Below, piece after piece: positions 26,610-35,439 of a stretch of 64,000 nucleotides of DNA (position 1 is the stretch's first letter; every line of letters starts with the position of its first letter). Source of the stretch: UBA964 sp037444685 (GTDB lineage Bacteria; Pseudomonadota; Gammaproteobacteria; Steroidobacterales; Steroidobacteraceae); NCBI GenBank assembly GCA_037444685.1, contig JBBILX010000007.1, forward strand, positions 1 to 64,000. Reading direction: 5' to 3'. The position numbers and the translations under genes were made by a program. The notes beneath the pieces are model-generated. The model had not been told where the DNA came from. It saw only the letters and a program-made list of their open reading frames with translations, and ran no database searches.

Positions 26610-28958
26610 TCAGGCCGCGAGCGGCAGCGGCTGCGGCCGCGCGACGACGTAGCCCTGGATGAAGTCCACCCCGAGACGCTGGGCGGCCTCGAGCGACTCG
26701 GCGTCCTCGACCTGTTCGGCGATGACCTGGAAGTTCAGCGTGCGGGCGAGCTGGATCATCGCCGCGACCAGTGCCTGGTTCACCGTGTCGCGTCCGAGGT
26801 TGCGCGTGAACGCGCCGTCGATCTTCAGGTAATCGAGCGGCAGGTTCTTGAGGTTGGAGAACGAGCCGACGCCCGAGCCGAAATCGTCGAGCGCAAACCG
26901 GCAGCCCATGCCATGCAGCACGCCGACGAAGCGCTGCGCGTGTTCGAGGTTGGCGACCACGGCGGTCTCGCTGAGCTCGAAGCACACCTGCCCGGGCTGC
27001 ACGCCGGTGCGATCGAAACCGTCGACGACGAATTCCAGGAAGGCCGTGTCGGCCAGCGTCTGCGCCGAGATGTTCATCGCCACGCAGCGTCCGGGCGGCA
27101 CCACGAGCATCCCGGCGGCGATCGCGTCGAGCGTGTGCTGCACGACCCAGCGATCGACCACACCCATCAACCGGTAACGTTCAGCCGCCTTGACGAACTT
27201 GAGCGGCTCGAGCGGCTGGCCGGCTTCGTCGCGCATGCGCACGAACACCTCCATGACCGGTCCGCTGCGCAGCGTCGGCGAGACGGGCACGATCGACTGG
27301 GTCGCGAGCTCGAAGCGGTCGCCGCGGATCGCCGCCTGCAGCTGCTGCAGCCAGTGGATCTCGCCGCTGCTGCGCGCTGCCGCCTCGTCACGTGCCGAGT
27401 AGATCGAGACGTTGCCGCTGCCCTGCTTCTTGGCGACGTAGCAGGCGCTGTCGGCGGCGGCGAGCACGTCTTCGACGCTGCCGCTCTCGCGCGCGAGTTC
27501 GACGATGCCGACGCTGACGCCGATCTGGAAGATGCGGTCCTTCCAGACGAAGCGATGATCGGCGATGCGCCGGCACACGTCGTCGGCGATCTGGCGCGCC
27601 TTCTCGAGCGGGCAGCCGATCAACAACATCGCGAACTCGTCGCCGCCGAGGCGCGCGACGGTGTCCGAGTCGCGCACCGCTTCGCGCAACAGGCGTGCGA
27701 CGTCGCGCAGCAGGCGGTCGCCGGCCTGGTGGCCGCTTGTGTCGTTGACCTGCTTGAAGCGGTCGAGATCGAGGTAGCAGAGGATGTGCATGCCGTCGCC
27801 ACGGCGCGCCGTCTCGACGGCGTCCTCGAGCCTTCGCTCGAGTTCGCGGCGGTTGACGAGTCCCGTCAGCGCATCGTGGGTCGCCTGGTAGGACAGTTGG
27901 CGCGCCGTGCCGCGCAGCTCGGTCACGTCATGCAGCAGGACCACGGCCCCGGCGGCGGGCTCGGACGGGGTCGCACGCAGCGGCGAGGCGGACACCTCGA
28001 CCAGCCGATCCTCGCCACCCTCGCGCCGCAGCGGCACCGCGCGACGGCCGAGATAGACCGTCGCATTGCCGGCGAGCGCCTGCTGGATCGGATCGGCAAA
28101 GGTGCGGCGGTCGGTCTCCTCGGCGATGTCGACGATCGCGGTCAGCGCCCGGCCCCGCGCCTCGCCAGCGGTCGTGCGCAGCAGACGCTCGGCGGCCCGA
28201 TTGAGGTAGGCGACATCGCCCTGCACGTCCGTGGTGATCACGGCCTCGGCGAGGCAATCGAGTGCGGTCTGCGTCGCCGTCGCGGGCTGCAGCATCCGCA
28301 TCATGCCGGTCGCTGCGAGTTCCTGTGCATACGTGGGCTCGGTCAGCGCCCGGACCGTTGTCGTCTGCACGATCTCGACGCCGGTGACGAGCAGCGCCGG
28401 TACGCCCTGATAGTCGATGTTCCGCAGCGTCAGTTCGAGGCGGCTGACCTGGGCCTGGAAGCCGACGATTTCGACCTCGTAGCGGTCTGGCGCCGACTCA
28501 CCGGCCAGCAGTCGACGCAGCGAGTTCGCGACCAGTTCGGAGCACTCCGGTGCGACCAGCTCGGCGAGCGAGCGGCCAAGAAGCTGTTCGCGCTCGAGCC
28601 CGACGAGCGCCGCGAAGTGACGGTTGGCGAACAGGATGCCGTCGCGGTGGACGAGCACGGCCTCGTGGCTGCGATCGGCGAGTTCTGCGAACAGATCGGT
28701 CCGCGGCGGCGCGACCGGGGCCGGCTCCGCGGCGCGCACCAGCAACCGGTTGACGCCCTGGGTCAGGGCCTGCAGACGCGGCTCGTCGCTCTGCAGGTAG
28801 ATCCGTCCGGACGGCGTACCCGGCGGGGCGAGGATGCGCTCGAGCTGGTCGTTGATGCGCTCGATCCCCGTGAGCTCGCGCCTTTGCATCCAGTACAGCA
28901 CCGCGAGCAGCGTCGCCGCGATCGCTAGCACGATACAGAGCAGGCCGAGCAATGACAT
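26610..28958 (-). CDS. PAS-PAS-GGDEF-EAL cyclic-di-GMP protein
   Basis: 782 residues: an N-terminal membrane helix (residues 3-22), two PAS-type segments (about 95-200 and 240-350), a GGDEF domain with intact 'VARLGGDEFAMLLIGCP' and an EAL domain. In the EAL domain the motif reads 'MEVFVRM' (EVF for EAL, keeping the Glu), and the other catalytic residues appear present: 'AMNISAQTL' (Asn), 'CFELSETAV' (Glu), 'ALDDFGSG' (Asp pair), 'YLKIDG' (Lys) and 'IAEQVED' (Glu). It may both make and cleave c-di-GMP, or work mainly as a phosphodiesterase. Single-gene unit, divergent from pcm. Confidence 0.9.
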   Translation of the reverse strand: MSLLGLLCIVLAIAATLLAVLYWMQRRELTGIERINDQLERILAPPGTPSGRIYLQSDEPRLQALTQGVNRLLVRAAEPAPVAPPRTDLFAELADRSHEAVLVHRDGILFANRHFAALVGLEREQLLGRSLAELVAPECSELVANSLRRLLAGESAPDRYEVEIVGFQAQVSRLELTLRNIDYQGVPALLVTGVEIVQTTTVRALTEPTYAQELAATGMMRMLQPATATQTALDCLAEAVITTDVQGDVAYLNRAAERLLRTTAGEARGRALTAIVDIAEETDRRTFADPIQQALAGNATVYLGRRAVPLRREGGEDRLVEVSASPLRATPSEPAAGAVVLLHDVTELRGTARQLSYQATHDALTGLVNRRELERRLEDAVETARRGDGMHILCYLDLDRFKQVNDTSGHQAGDRLLRDVARLLREAVRDSDTVARLGGDEFAMLLIGCPLEKARQIADDVCRRIADHRFVWKDRIFQIGVSVGIVELARESGSVEDVLAAADSACYVAKKQGSGNVSIYSARDEAAARSSGEIHWLQQLQAAIRGDRFELATQSIVPVSPTLRSGPVMEVFVRMRDEAGQPLEPLKFVKAAERYRLMGVVDRWVVQHTLDAIAAGMLVVPPGRCVAMNISAQTLADTAFLEFVVDGFDRTGVQPGQVCFELSETAVVANLEHAQRFVGVLHGMGCRFALDDFGSGVGSFSNLKNLPLDYLKIDGAFTRNLGRDTVNQALVAAMIQLARTLNFQVIAEQVEDAESLEAAQRLGVDFIQGYVVARPQPLPLAA

Positions 28959-29199
28959 CTGTGCGGATGGACCTCGCGAACGCTGCGGCCATCCCCAGCC
29001 GGCGAACGCGTTGCGTTATCATGGCCGCTCTCGCGGCTGCCGTCTCTGCCGAGCATAGCCGAGCCGCCTGCGGCTGCCGCGCCGGATTCACCATATGCAT
29101 GCGCCGCGTGGCAGCCGTACTGGCCCCCGCGCTGCGCGCCGCAACCCTTTATGAGCGAGAATAAGTCTGCTGCCGGGGCCGGCCGGTGGGAGTGACTGG

Positions 29200-29856
29200 A
29201 TGCAGATCGACTTCGCACGCGAACAGATGATCAGTCAGCAGTTGCGCGCCTGGGAGGTGCTCGACCCGCGCGCGCTCGAGACGCTGCGCCACCTGCCGCG
29301 CGAGCGGTTCGTCCCCGAGGCCTACCGGGAGGTCGCCTTTGCCGACGCGGAGATCCCGCTCGGTCACGGCGAACACATGCTGGCGCCGAAGATCGTCGGC
29401 CGCATCCTGCAGGCGCTCGAACTCGGGCCACGCGACTCGGTGCTCGAAGTGGGCACCGGCTCTGGCTACCTGACGGCGGCAATGGCCTTGCAGGCGGCTC
29501 GGGTGCGCAGCATCGACCGTCACGCGGACTTCATTCAGGCGGCGCGCGCCCGGCTCACCTCGCTCGGACTCGGCTCGGTCGAACTCGCCGTCGCGGATGC
29601 TTTTGCGCCCGGGGCACTCGGCACGGGCAGCTACGACGCCGTCGTGCTGACCGGTTCGTTGCCAGTCTACGACGGGCGCTTCGAGCAACGGCTCGCCGTG
29701 GGCGGCCGGCTGTTCGTCGTGACCGGCACGCCGCCCATCATGCAGGCTCGCCTCGTGCACCGCGTCTCCGCGGCAGAGTTCAGCGGTGAGACGCTGTTCG
29801 AGACGGTGATCGCGCCACTGGTCGGCGCTCCGCAGCCGCAACGTTTCCGCTTCTGA
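29200..29856 (+). CDS. pcm: Protein-L-isoaspartate O-methyltransferase family protein
   Basis: 218 residues. The N-terminal 'REQMISQQLRAWEVLDPRAL' and 'LPRERFVPEAYREVAFADAE', the SAM motif 'SVLEVGTGSGYLTAAMALQA' and 'YDAVVLTGSLPV' match the PCMT family, which repairs isoaspartyl damage. The usual 'P..L..QL..GG' is present as 'FEQRLAVGGRLFV'. The version next to rhodanese and tolC is a recurrent neighbour in gammaproteobacteria; whether it acts on isoaspartate or a cell-envelope target is unsettled. Confidence 0.87.
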   Translation: MQIDFAREQMISQQLRAWEVLDPRALETLRHLPRERFVPEAYREVAFADAEIPLGHGEHMLAPKIVGRILQALELGPRDSVLEVGTGSGYLTAAMALQAARVRSIDRHADFIQAARARLTSLGLGSVELAVADAFAPGALGTGSYDAVVLTGSLPVYDGRFEQRLAVGGRLFVVTGTPPIMQARLVHRVSAAEFSGETLFETVIAPLVGAPQPQRFRF

Positions 29857-29881
29857 TCCATCCAAGCACTCGACGACCCCC

Positions 29882-30205
29882 ATGGCGATTCCCGAAGTGA
29901 CCCCCGCCGAAGTCCAGCGCCGCCGGCAAGCCGGGGCCGCCCCCCTGTTGCTCGACGTGCGCGAGCCCTGGGAACTCCAGATCTGCGCGATCGACTGGGC
30001 CAAGGCGATCCCGATGGGCGAAGTGCCCGAGCGGCTCGCCGAACTCGACCGCAACGCCGAGATCGTCGTGATGTGCCACCACGGCGGCCGCAGCCTGCGC
30101 GTCGCGCGGTTTCTCGCGCAGCAGGGCTTCGACCGGGTCGCGAACCTCGCCGGAGGCATTCACGCCTGGCGCGAACAGCTCGATCCGGGCCTCGCTGCCT
30201 ACTGA
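29882..30205 (+). CDS. Single-domain rhodanese-like protein
   Basis: 107 residues, one rhodanese domain: 'PLLLDVREPWELQICAI' and the active-site loop 'VVMCHHGGRSLRVARFLAQQ' with the catalytic Cys, then 'FDRVANLAGGIHAWREQLDP'. Probably a cytoplasmic sulfurtransferase or sulfur carrier. It lies 25 bases after pcm and 100 bases before tolC in the same direction. Confidence 0.93.
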   Translation: MAIPEVTPAEVQRRRQAGAAPLLLDVREPWELQICAIDWAKAIPMGEVPERLAELDRNAEIVVMCHHGGRSLRVARFLAQQGFDRVANLAGGIHAWREQLDPGLAAY

Positions 30206-30211
30206 TCGACC

Positions 30212-30232
30212 ACTGCCGCACTCGCAGTGGAA
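30212..30232 (+). terminator. Hairpin between rhodanese gene and tolC
   Basis: CCACTGC and GCAGTGG form a perfect 7-base stem around a 7-base loop just after the rhodanese stop. No T-run follows. About 40 bases further on, CATAAT (near 30269) is a good -10 candidate for a tolC promoter, with no clear -35. Confidence 0.35.
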
Positions 30233-30306
30233 TCGGGACCGTCAACTGATATACCGTTATCAAACACCATAATTGCGTTAGCGCGCCTTCACGAGGACTG
30301 TCAGCC

Positions 30307-31725
30307 ATGCATCGACGGATTTCCCTGAGCATCGGTCTACTGCTCGTCATGCCCGCCGCCGGTGCCGAGGACCTGCTCATGGTCTACCAGCGCGCGCTCG
30401 CCAACGACCCGCTGATCCGGGAGGCGCAAGCGAACCGGCTGGCCGCGCGCGAGGCCCGGCCCCAGGCCATTGCCGCGCTGCTGCCGCAGATCACGGCCTC
30501 GGCCTCGAAAACCGAGCAGGAGACCGAGTCCACTGGCCAGTTTCCCCAGGAGATCGAACAGCCGGCGGGTTCGGGCAACCGCGTCGTGTTCACTTTCGTG
30601 AATTCCAGCGACTCCAAGCCCGAAACCGATCGCTGGAGTGTCGACCTGCGGCAGAGCGTGTTCTCGTGGGCCAACTGGGTGGCGCTGAAGCGCGCCAGCA
30701 GGCAGGTCGCGCAGGCCGAAGCCGACTACTTGGCCGCCGAGCAGGACCTCGCCGCACGTGTCGCCGAGCGCTACTTCGACGTGCTTGCTGCCCAGGACAA
30801 CGTCGATGCACAGCAGACCGCGTTCGAGGCGATCTCGCGCCAGCTCGAGCAGGCCGAGAAGCGCTTCGAGGTCGGCCTGATCGCGATCACGGACGTGCAG
30901 GAGGCGAAGGCCGCACGCGACAGCGCCGCGGCGGCAGTGATCGCCGCCAAGCGTCAGCTCGCCACGGCCGAGGAGCTGCTGCGCGAGATCACGGCCGAGA
31001 AGTACGCGCGGCTCGCCAAGCCGGCCGAATCGATGCCGCTCAAGACGCCAGCACCCGCGAGCGAGCAGGAGTGGGTCGAAGCGTCGATGACCCAGAACCT
31101 CGCTCTCGTGTCGAGCCGGCTCGCCGCCGACATCGCCCGCGACAACGTCCGCGCGGCTTTCGGCGGCCACCTGCCGACGCTCGACCTGACCGCAAGCCGC
31201 AGCAATGTCGATCAGACCGCGACGATCAATTTCGCGAGCGGCAACACGGGCGAGCGGACCAGCGACAGCGACGACACGACGTTCGCGCTGCAGCTCAACG
31301 TGCCGATCTTCGCCGGTGGTGGCACGCAGTCGCGCGTGCGTCAGTCGGAGTACCAGTGGCAGGCGGCGCGCGAGCGGCTCACGCGCGTGACGCGCCAGAC
31401 CGAGCGCCAGGCCCGCGACGCCTTCCTTGGCGTGCAAAGCGAGATCTCGCGCGTGCAGGCGCTGCGCCAGGCCCTCGAATCGAGCCAGACGGCGCTGAAG
31501 GCGACCGAGGCCGGGTACGAGGTCGGCACGCGCACGGCCGTCGACGTGCTCGACGCGCGCCGTGCGCTGGTGCAGGCGCAGACCAATTACGCGCGCAGCC
31601 GGTACGACTACATCCTCAACGTGCTGCGGCTCAAGCAGGCGGCAGGCACTCTCGATCGCGCGGCCATCGAGGAGGTCAACGCCTGGCTCGAGCAGACGGC
31701 GCCGGCCAGCGCGCCGTCGAACTGA
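30307..31725 (+). CDS. tolC: TolC family outer-membrane efflux/secretion channel
   Basis: 472 residues with a signal peptide ending near 'MPAAGAEDLLMVYQ'. The outer membrane efflux protein repeat is seen twice: 'DLLMVYQRALANDPLIREAQ' and 'WVEASMTQNLALVSSRLA' open the two halves. 'LIAITDVQEAKAARDSAAAA' and 'YEVGTRTAVDVLDARRALVQ' are the paired helix motifs of TolC. It would form the trimeric channel used by type I secretion and RND/ABC pumps; the pump partners are not in the window. Confidence 0.93.
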   Translation: MHRRISLSIGLLLVMPAAGAEDLLMVYQRALANDPLIREAQANRLAAREARPQAIAALLPQITASASKTEQETESTGQFPQEIEQPAGSGNRVVFTFVNSSDSKPETDRWSVDLRQSVFSWANWVALKRASRQVAQAEADYLAAEQDLAARVAERYFDVLAAQDNVDAQQTAFEAISRQLEQAEKRFEVGLIAITDVQEAKAARDSAAAAVIAAKRQLATAEELLREITAEKYARLAKPAESMPLKTPAPASEQEWVEASMTQNLALVSSRLAADIARDNVRAAFGGHLPTLDLTASRSNVDQTATINFASGNTGERTSDSDDTTFALQLNVPIFAGGGTQSRVRQSEYQWQAARERLTRVTRQTERQARDAFLGVQSEISRVQALRQALESSQTALKATEAGYEVGTRTAVDVLDARRALVQAQTNYARSRYDYILNVLRLKQAAGTLDRAAIEEVNAWLEQTAPASAPSN

Positions 31726-31752
31726 AGCGCCTGCACGGTACCGGCGCGGGAT

Positions 31753-33054
31753 TCAGCTCCCTGGCGGAGCGCGCTCCCGACGCGGGGATTCCGACCGCCG
31801 CAGGACCGGATCGATCAGCGTCAGCAGCCGTGCCAGCGCGCCGCGATTGCTCTCGACGGCGTCGCGACCGATGCGGCCGCACCGCTCCCGCTCGGCCGCA
31901 TCGCCAAGCAGCGCCTCGACCGCCTCGCGCAGGGCGTTCCCGTCTGCGACCGACTGCACCGCGCCGGCCTCGATCAGCATGTCGGCGATCTCCTGGGCAT
32001 TGAAGTTGTGCGGACCCGTCAGGGTGGCGAGACCGAGCGCCGCGGGCTCGAGCAGATTGTGGCCGCCCACCGGCACGAGGCTCCCGCCCACGAAGGCAAG
32101 GTCGGCCGCCGCATAGAACTGCATCAGCTCGCCGAGCGTGTCGACCAGCAGTACCTCGGTCTGCGCCGTGCACGCGGCGCCGCTCGAGCGGCGCACGTAG
32201 CTGACGCCGCGACGCTCGAGCAGCGCGGCAACCTCGTCGAACCGGCCAGGATGGCGTGGTACCAGTACCAGCAACGGCCGTGGCGACAGGGACAGTGCGG
32301 TCTGCACCGCCACGACCGTCTCCTCCTCGCCCGCGTGCGTGCTGCCGGCGACCCAGACGGCCCGGTCGGCCGCATGTCGCGCCCGCAGTGCTGCGCCCTT
32401 CTCGCGCAGGTCGGCCGGCAGCGCGAAGTCGAACTTGATGTTGCCGGTGACGTGAGTGCGCTGCGGGTTGGCACCGATCGAGCGGAATCGCTCGGCATCA
32501 CCCTCGCTCTGAGCGGCAATGACGATGCCGTGCGAGAGCGTCTCGCGGAACAACGCGGCGAGTCGCCGGTAGCGGCGCACCGACCGCGGCGAGATGCGCG
32601 CGCTGGCCAGCACGAGCGGCACGCCGCGTCGCCCGCACTCGTGGTAGAGATTCGGCCACAGTTCCGTCTCGAGGATGATCGCGGCGCGCGGTCGCATCCG
32701 ATCGAAAAACCGTCGCACGCTGCCCGGCAGGTCGTATGGCACGTAACGGACGTGCACGCCTTCGCGGAACCGGGCGCGTGCCCGCTCGGCGCCGGTGGGC
32801 GTCACCGTGGTCAGCACGATGGGCAGCTCCGGATGACGCTCGCGCAGCGCGCCGACGAGCGCCGCGGCAGCCTGCACCTCGCCGACCGAGACGGCGTGCA
32901 CCCAGAGGCTCTCGCCCGCGAACGGCGCCGTGCCGAAGCCGAACCGCTCGTCGAAGTGCTGCCAGTAGGTGCGGTCCCTGAGCCCTCGCCAGAGCATCAC
33001 GCCGACGATCAGCGGCGCGAGCAGATAGGCGAGCAGCACGTAGAGCCAGCGCAT
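31753..33054 (-). CDS. waaA: 3-deoxy-D-manno-octulosonic acid (Kdo) transferase
   Basis: Inner-membrane-bound glycosyltransferase that adds Kdo to lipid A precursor. 433 residues (E. coli 425). N-terminal membrane anchor ('LYVLLAYLLAPLIVGVMLW'), then 'SLWVHAVSVGEVQAAAALV' with the catalytic Glu, 'ILETELWPNLYHECGRRGVP', 'VTGNIKFDFALP' and 'LAFVGGSLVPVGGHNLLEPA'. Runs six bases after the stop of kdkA on the same strand, so the two form a lipid-A/core operon. kdkA normally goes with a mono-Kdo-adding WaaA, so monofunctional activity is likely. Confidence 0.95.
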   Translation of the reverse strand: MRWLYVLLAYLLAPLIVGVMLWRGLRDRTYWQHFDERFGFGTAPFAGESLWVHAVSVGEVQAAAALVGALRERHPELPIVLTTVTPTGAERARARFREGVHVRYVPYDLPGSVRRFFDRMRPRAAIILETELWPNLYHECGRRGVPLVLASARISPRSVRRYRRLAALFRETLSHGIVIAAQSEGDAERFRSIGANPQRTHVTGNIKFDFALPADLREKGAALRARHAADRAVWVAGSTHAGEEETVVAVQTALSLSPRPLLVLVPRHPGRFDEVAALLERRGVSYVRRSSGAACTAQTEVLLVDTLGELMQFYAAADLAFVGGSLVPVGGHNLLEPAALGLATLTGPHNFNAQEIADMLIEAGAVQSVADGNALREAVEALLGDAAERERCGRIGRDAVESNRGALARLLTLIDPVLRRSESPRRERAPPGS

Positions 33055-33060
33055 GCGGGC

Positions 33061-33822
33061 TCAGGCCGCCGACGCGCCCGTCGGCGCCGCCTGCCAATAG
33101 CCGGCGAGCAGCGAATGCCAGTCGGTCTCGGTGAAGCGCTCCGCGGGAACCGCGCGCGTGACCTTGATCAGCGAGCGGCGCAGACGCACGAGGTTCGCAT
33201 CGCACCACAGTCCGCGACGCCGCAGTGCGCCGCGGTCGAAATCGACGAGGTAGATCGTCGCATCCGCACCGAGCAGGATGTTGTGCGCGTTGAGGTCGGC
33301 ATGATCGAGCCCGAAATCGTGGAAGCGGCGCAGGCAACGCCCGAGTGCAACCCAGTCGGTGATCGACAGCGCTTCGCTCTCGAGGCGCTGCGCGAGCGAG
33401 CGCACGCCGGGCAGTCGCTCCGACAGGACGTCGGCCGTGTAGGTGAGGCGCCCGCGCACGATACGCACGCCGATCGGCGCCGGCACCGGCAGTCCGGCGC
33501 GATGCAGTGCGCGATGTACCTGCCACTCGCGCGCGGCGCGCGTCCGCGTTTCGCCGAGGAACAGATAACGATCGGCGCTGACACGGGCCGCGAGGCCGCC
33601 GCGCCGATAGTGACGCAGCGCGAACTCACGGCCGCCTTCGGCGACGAACCAGGTCGTGCCGCGGCCACCCGCCTGGCCCCGCACGGCCCCGCGCCGCTGC
33701 CAGTAGTCGATATCGAACCAGCTCGGTTGCAAATTGCTGGCGCGGGAGGGGTCATATAGGATCACGGCCGCGTCGAGTTCGAGCCGGCGAGCGTCCCCGC
33801 CGGATTCAGTGGCCACGCCCAC
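33061..33822 (-). CDS. kdkA: 3-deoxy-D-manno-octulosonic acid kinase
   Basis: Phosphorylates the 4-OH of the single Kdo of the lipopolysaccharide core. 253 residues with the kinase-like fold: 'TTWFVAEGGREFALRHYRRG', the catalytic loop 'DFGLDHADLNAHNILL' and the metal motif 'IYLVDFDRGALRRRG'. The family is found with WaaA in Haemophilus, Xanthomonas and related bacteria. The start is a GTG at 33822 (or GTG 33816); the homologous part begins around 'AAVILYDPS'. Divergent from the GT9 gene by only 34 bases. Confidence 0.93.
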   Translation of the reverse strand: MGVATESGGDARRLELDAAVILYDPSRASNLQPSWFDIDYWQRRGAVRGQAGGRGTTWFVAEGGREFALRHYRRGGLAARVSADRYLFLGETRTRAAREWQVHRALHRAGLPVPAPIGVRIVRGRLTYTADVLSERLPGVRSLAQRLESEALSITDWVALGRCLRRFHDFGLDHADLNAHNILLGADATIYLVDFDRGALRRRGLWCDANLVRLRRSLIKVTRAVPAERFTETDWHSLLAGYWQAAPTGASAA

Positions 33823-33856
33823 GCATACCTTCTCGCATTCGGTTCCCCGTCAGCCC

Positions 33857-34918
33857 ATGCCGCGTCTGCAAGACCCGCCCGAGACCGTCTGCATCCTGCG
33901 CATGTCGGCCATCGGCGATACCTGCCACGTCGTGCCGCTGCTGCGCACGCTGCAGCGGGCCTGGCCACGGACGCGTTTCACCTGGATCATCGGCCGGGTG
34001 GAGTCAAAGCTCATGAGCCTCCTGCCCGACGTCGAGTTTATCACCGTGGACAAGCGCGCCGGCCTCGCCGGACTCGCGGCGCTGCGTCGCGCGCTGCACG
34101 GCCGCCGCTTCGACGCACTGCTCGATCTGCAACTGTCGGTGCGCGCGAGCCTCGTCGCGCTCGCGGTACCGGCGCGCATCCGGCTCGGCTTCGATCGCGC
34201 GCGTGCGCGCGAGGGCCAGTGGCTGGTGACCAATGCCCGCATCGCGCCGCGCGAGCGCGAGCACGTGCTTGACAGCTTCTTCGGTTTTGCGCGCTGGTTC
34301 GGCATCGAGGAACGCGAGCTGCGCTGGGATCTGCCGTTGCCGCCAGACGCACTGGAGTACGCGGAGCGGCTGATCCCGGCCGACGCTGGCGCCACGGGCA
34401 CGCTCGTCATCAGCCCGTGCTCGAGCCACGCGCTGCGCAACTGGCGACCGGAGCGCTACGCCGCCGTGGCCGACCACGCCGTACTGCGGCACGGTCTGCG
34501 CGTGATCCTCTGCGGCGGCCCGAGCGCGCTCGAGCGGCGGATGGCCGAGGCGATCTGCGCTGCGGCGCGCGCGCCGCTCGTCGATCAGGTCGGCAAGGAC
34601 ACGCTACCGCAGCTGCTCGCGCTGCTCGGCCGCGCCACGGCGCTCGTGAGTCCCGACTCCGGTCCCGCGCACATGGCGACGATGGTCGGCACTCCCGTGA
34701 TCGGTCTCTATGCCGCGACCAACCCGGCGCGCAGCGGCCCCTATCTGTCGCGACAGTGGTGCATCGATGCCTACCCCGAGGCCGCACGCCGTTTTCGTGG
34801 CCGTGAACCCGAAGAGTTGTCGTGGACCGAGAAGATCGAGGAGCCCGGCGTCATGGATCTCATCGAGATCGACGCCGTGACCTCGAAGCTCGACGAGCTG
34901 CTAGGATCGCGCGCATGA
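33857..34918 (+). CDS. Glycosyltransferase family 9 (heptosyltransferase-like)
   Basis: 353 residues in the ADP-heptose:LPS heptosyltransferase family. 'VCILRMSAIGDTCHVVPLLR' is the typical N-terminal motif, 'TLVISPCSSHALRNWRPERY' the donor-site start and 'ATALVSPDSGPAHMATMVGT' the conserved donor-binding loop. Which core sugar it transfers cannot be told. The frame is open upstream of ATG 33857 but homology starts there (MPRLQDPPE). Its stop overlaps the start of the DUF6165 gene. Confidence 0.9.
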   Translation: MPRLQDPPETVCILRMSAIGDTCHVVPLLRTLQRAWPRTRFTWIIGRVESKLMSLLPDVEFITVDKRAGLAGLAALRRALHGRRFDALLDLQLSVRASLVALAVPARIRLGFDRARAREGQWLVTNARIAPREREHVLDSFFGFARWFGIEERELRWDLPLPPDALEYAERLIPADAGATGTLVISPCSSHALRNWRPERYAAVADHAVLRHGLRVILCGGPSALERRMAEAICAAARAPLVDQVGKDTLPQLLALLGRATALVSPDSGPAHMATMVGTPVIGLYAATNPARSGPYLSRQWCIDAYPEAARRFRGREPEELSWTEKIEEPGVMDLIEIDAVTSKLDELLGSRA

Positions 34919-35307
34919 AGGACATCCTCGTGCCGGTCTCGCCCGGCGAGCTCCTCGACAAGATCACGATCCTCAGGATCAAGGCCGCGCGCATCACGGA
35001 TCCGGCCAAGCTGCACAACGTGCGCGTGGAGCTCGCCGCGCTCGAGCAGACCTGGCGCGATTGCGGCGCACAGATCGACGTGGTCGCCGACGACGAGGCC
35101 GAGCTGCAGCGGATCAACGAGGCGCTCTGGGACATCGAGGACCGGATCCGCGACAAGGAGCGGACGCGGCGGTTCGATGCCGAGTTCATCGAGCTCGCCC
35201 GAGCCGTGTACGTCACCAACGACGAACGCGCTGCGATCAAGAAGCGCATCAATCTTGCGCTCGGTTCGCGCCTCGTCGAAGAAAAATCCTACTCGAACTA
35301 TCGCTGA
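34915..35307 (+). CDS. DUF6165 family protein
   Basis: 130 residues beginning 'MKDILVPVSPGELLDKITIL', followed by 'ITDPAKLHNVRVELAALEQT', with a charged helical body and the C-terminal 'VEEKSYSNY'. This is the uncharacterised DUF6165 family, often coded next to LPS heptosyltransferases. The ATG overlaps the GT9 stop (ATGA), which suggests a role in the same core-sugar step. Probably cytoplasmic; no catalytic motif is recognised. Confidence 0.85.
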   Translation: MKDILVPVSPGELLDKITILRIKAARITDPAKLHNVRVELAALEQTWRDCGAQIDVVADDEAELQRINEALWDIEDRIRDKERTRRFDAEFIELARAVYVTNDERAAIKKRINLALGSRLVEEKSYSNYR

Positions 35308-35337
35308 TCACGGCCCGTTGCAGACCAGCCACACGGC

Positions 35338-35365
35338 TTGCAGCGGCTGAATCCCGGTGTAGAGT
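35338..35365 (+). promoter_or_regulatory. Possible sigma-70 promoter of the TonB-receptor gene
   Basis: TTGCAG (35338-35343) and TAGAGT (35360-35365) with a 16-base spacer lie 75 bases before the receptor ATG in a 132-base gap. The match is partial and untested. Confidence 0.3.
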
Positions 35366-35439
35366 CTCCGCATCGGCGTTGCGTCAACGCTCGCGTTCCT
35401 GCAACGTAATCGCCGCCAGCGCGCGGCAGGGGGAATAAA

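Noticed and set aside
28959..29199. A riboswitch or small RNA between the c-di-GMP gene and pcm
   Set aside because: The 241-base gap has small GC-rich inverted repeats but no known aptamer pattern and no clear promoter-terminator pair.
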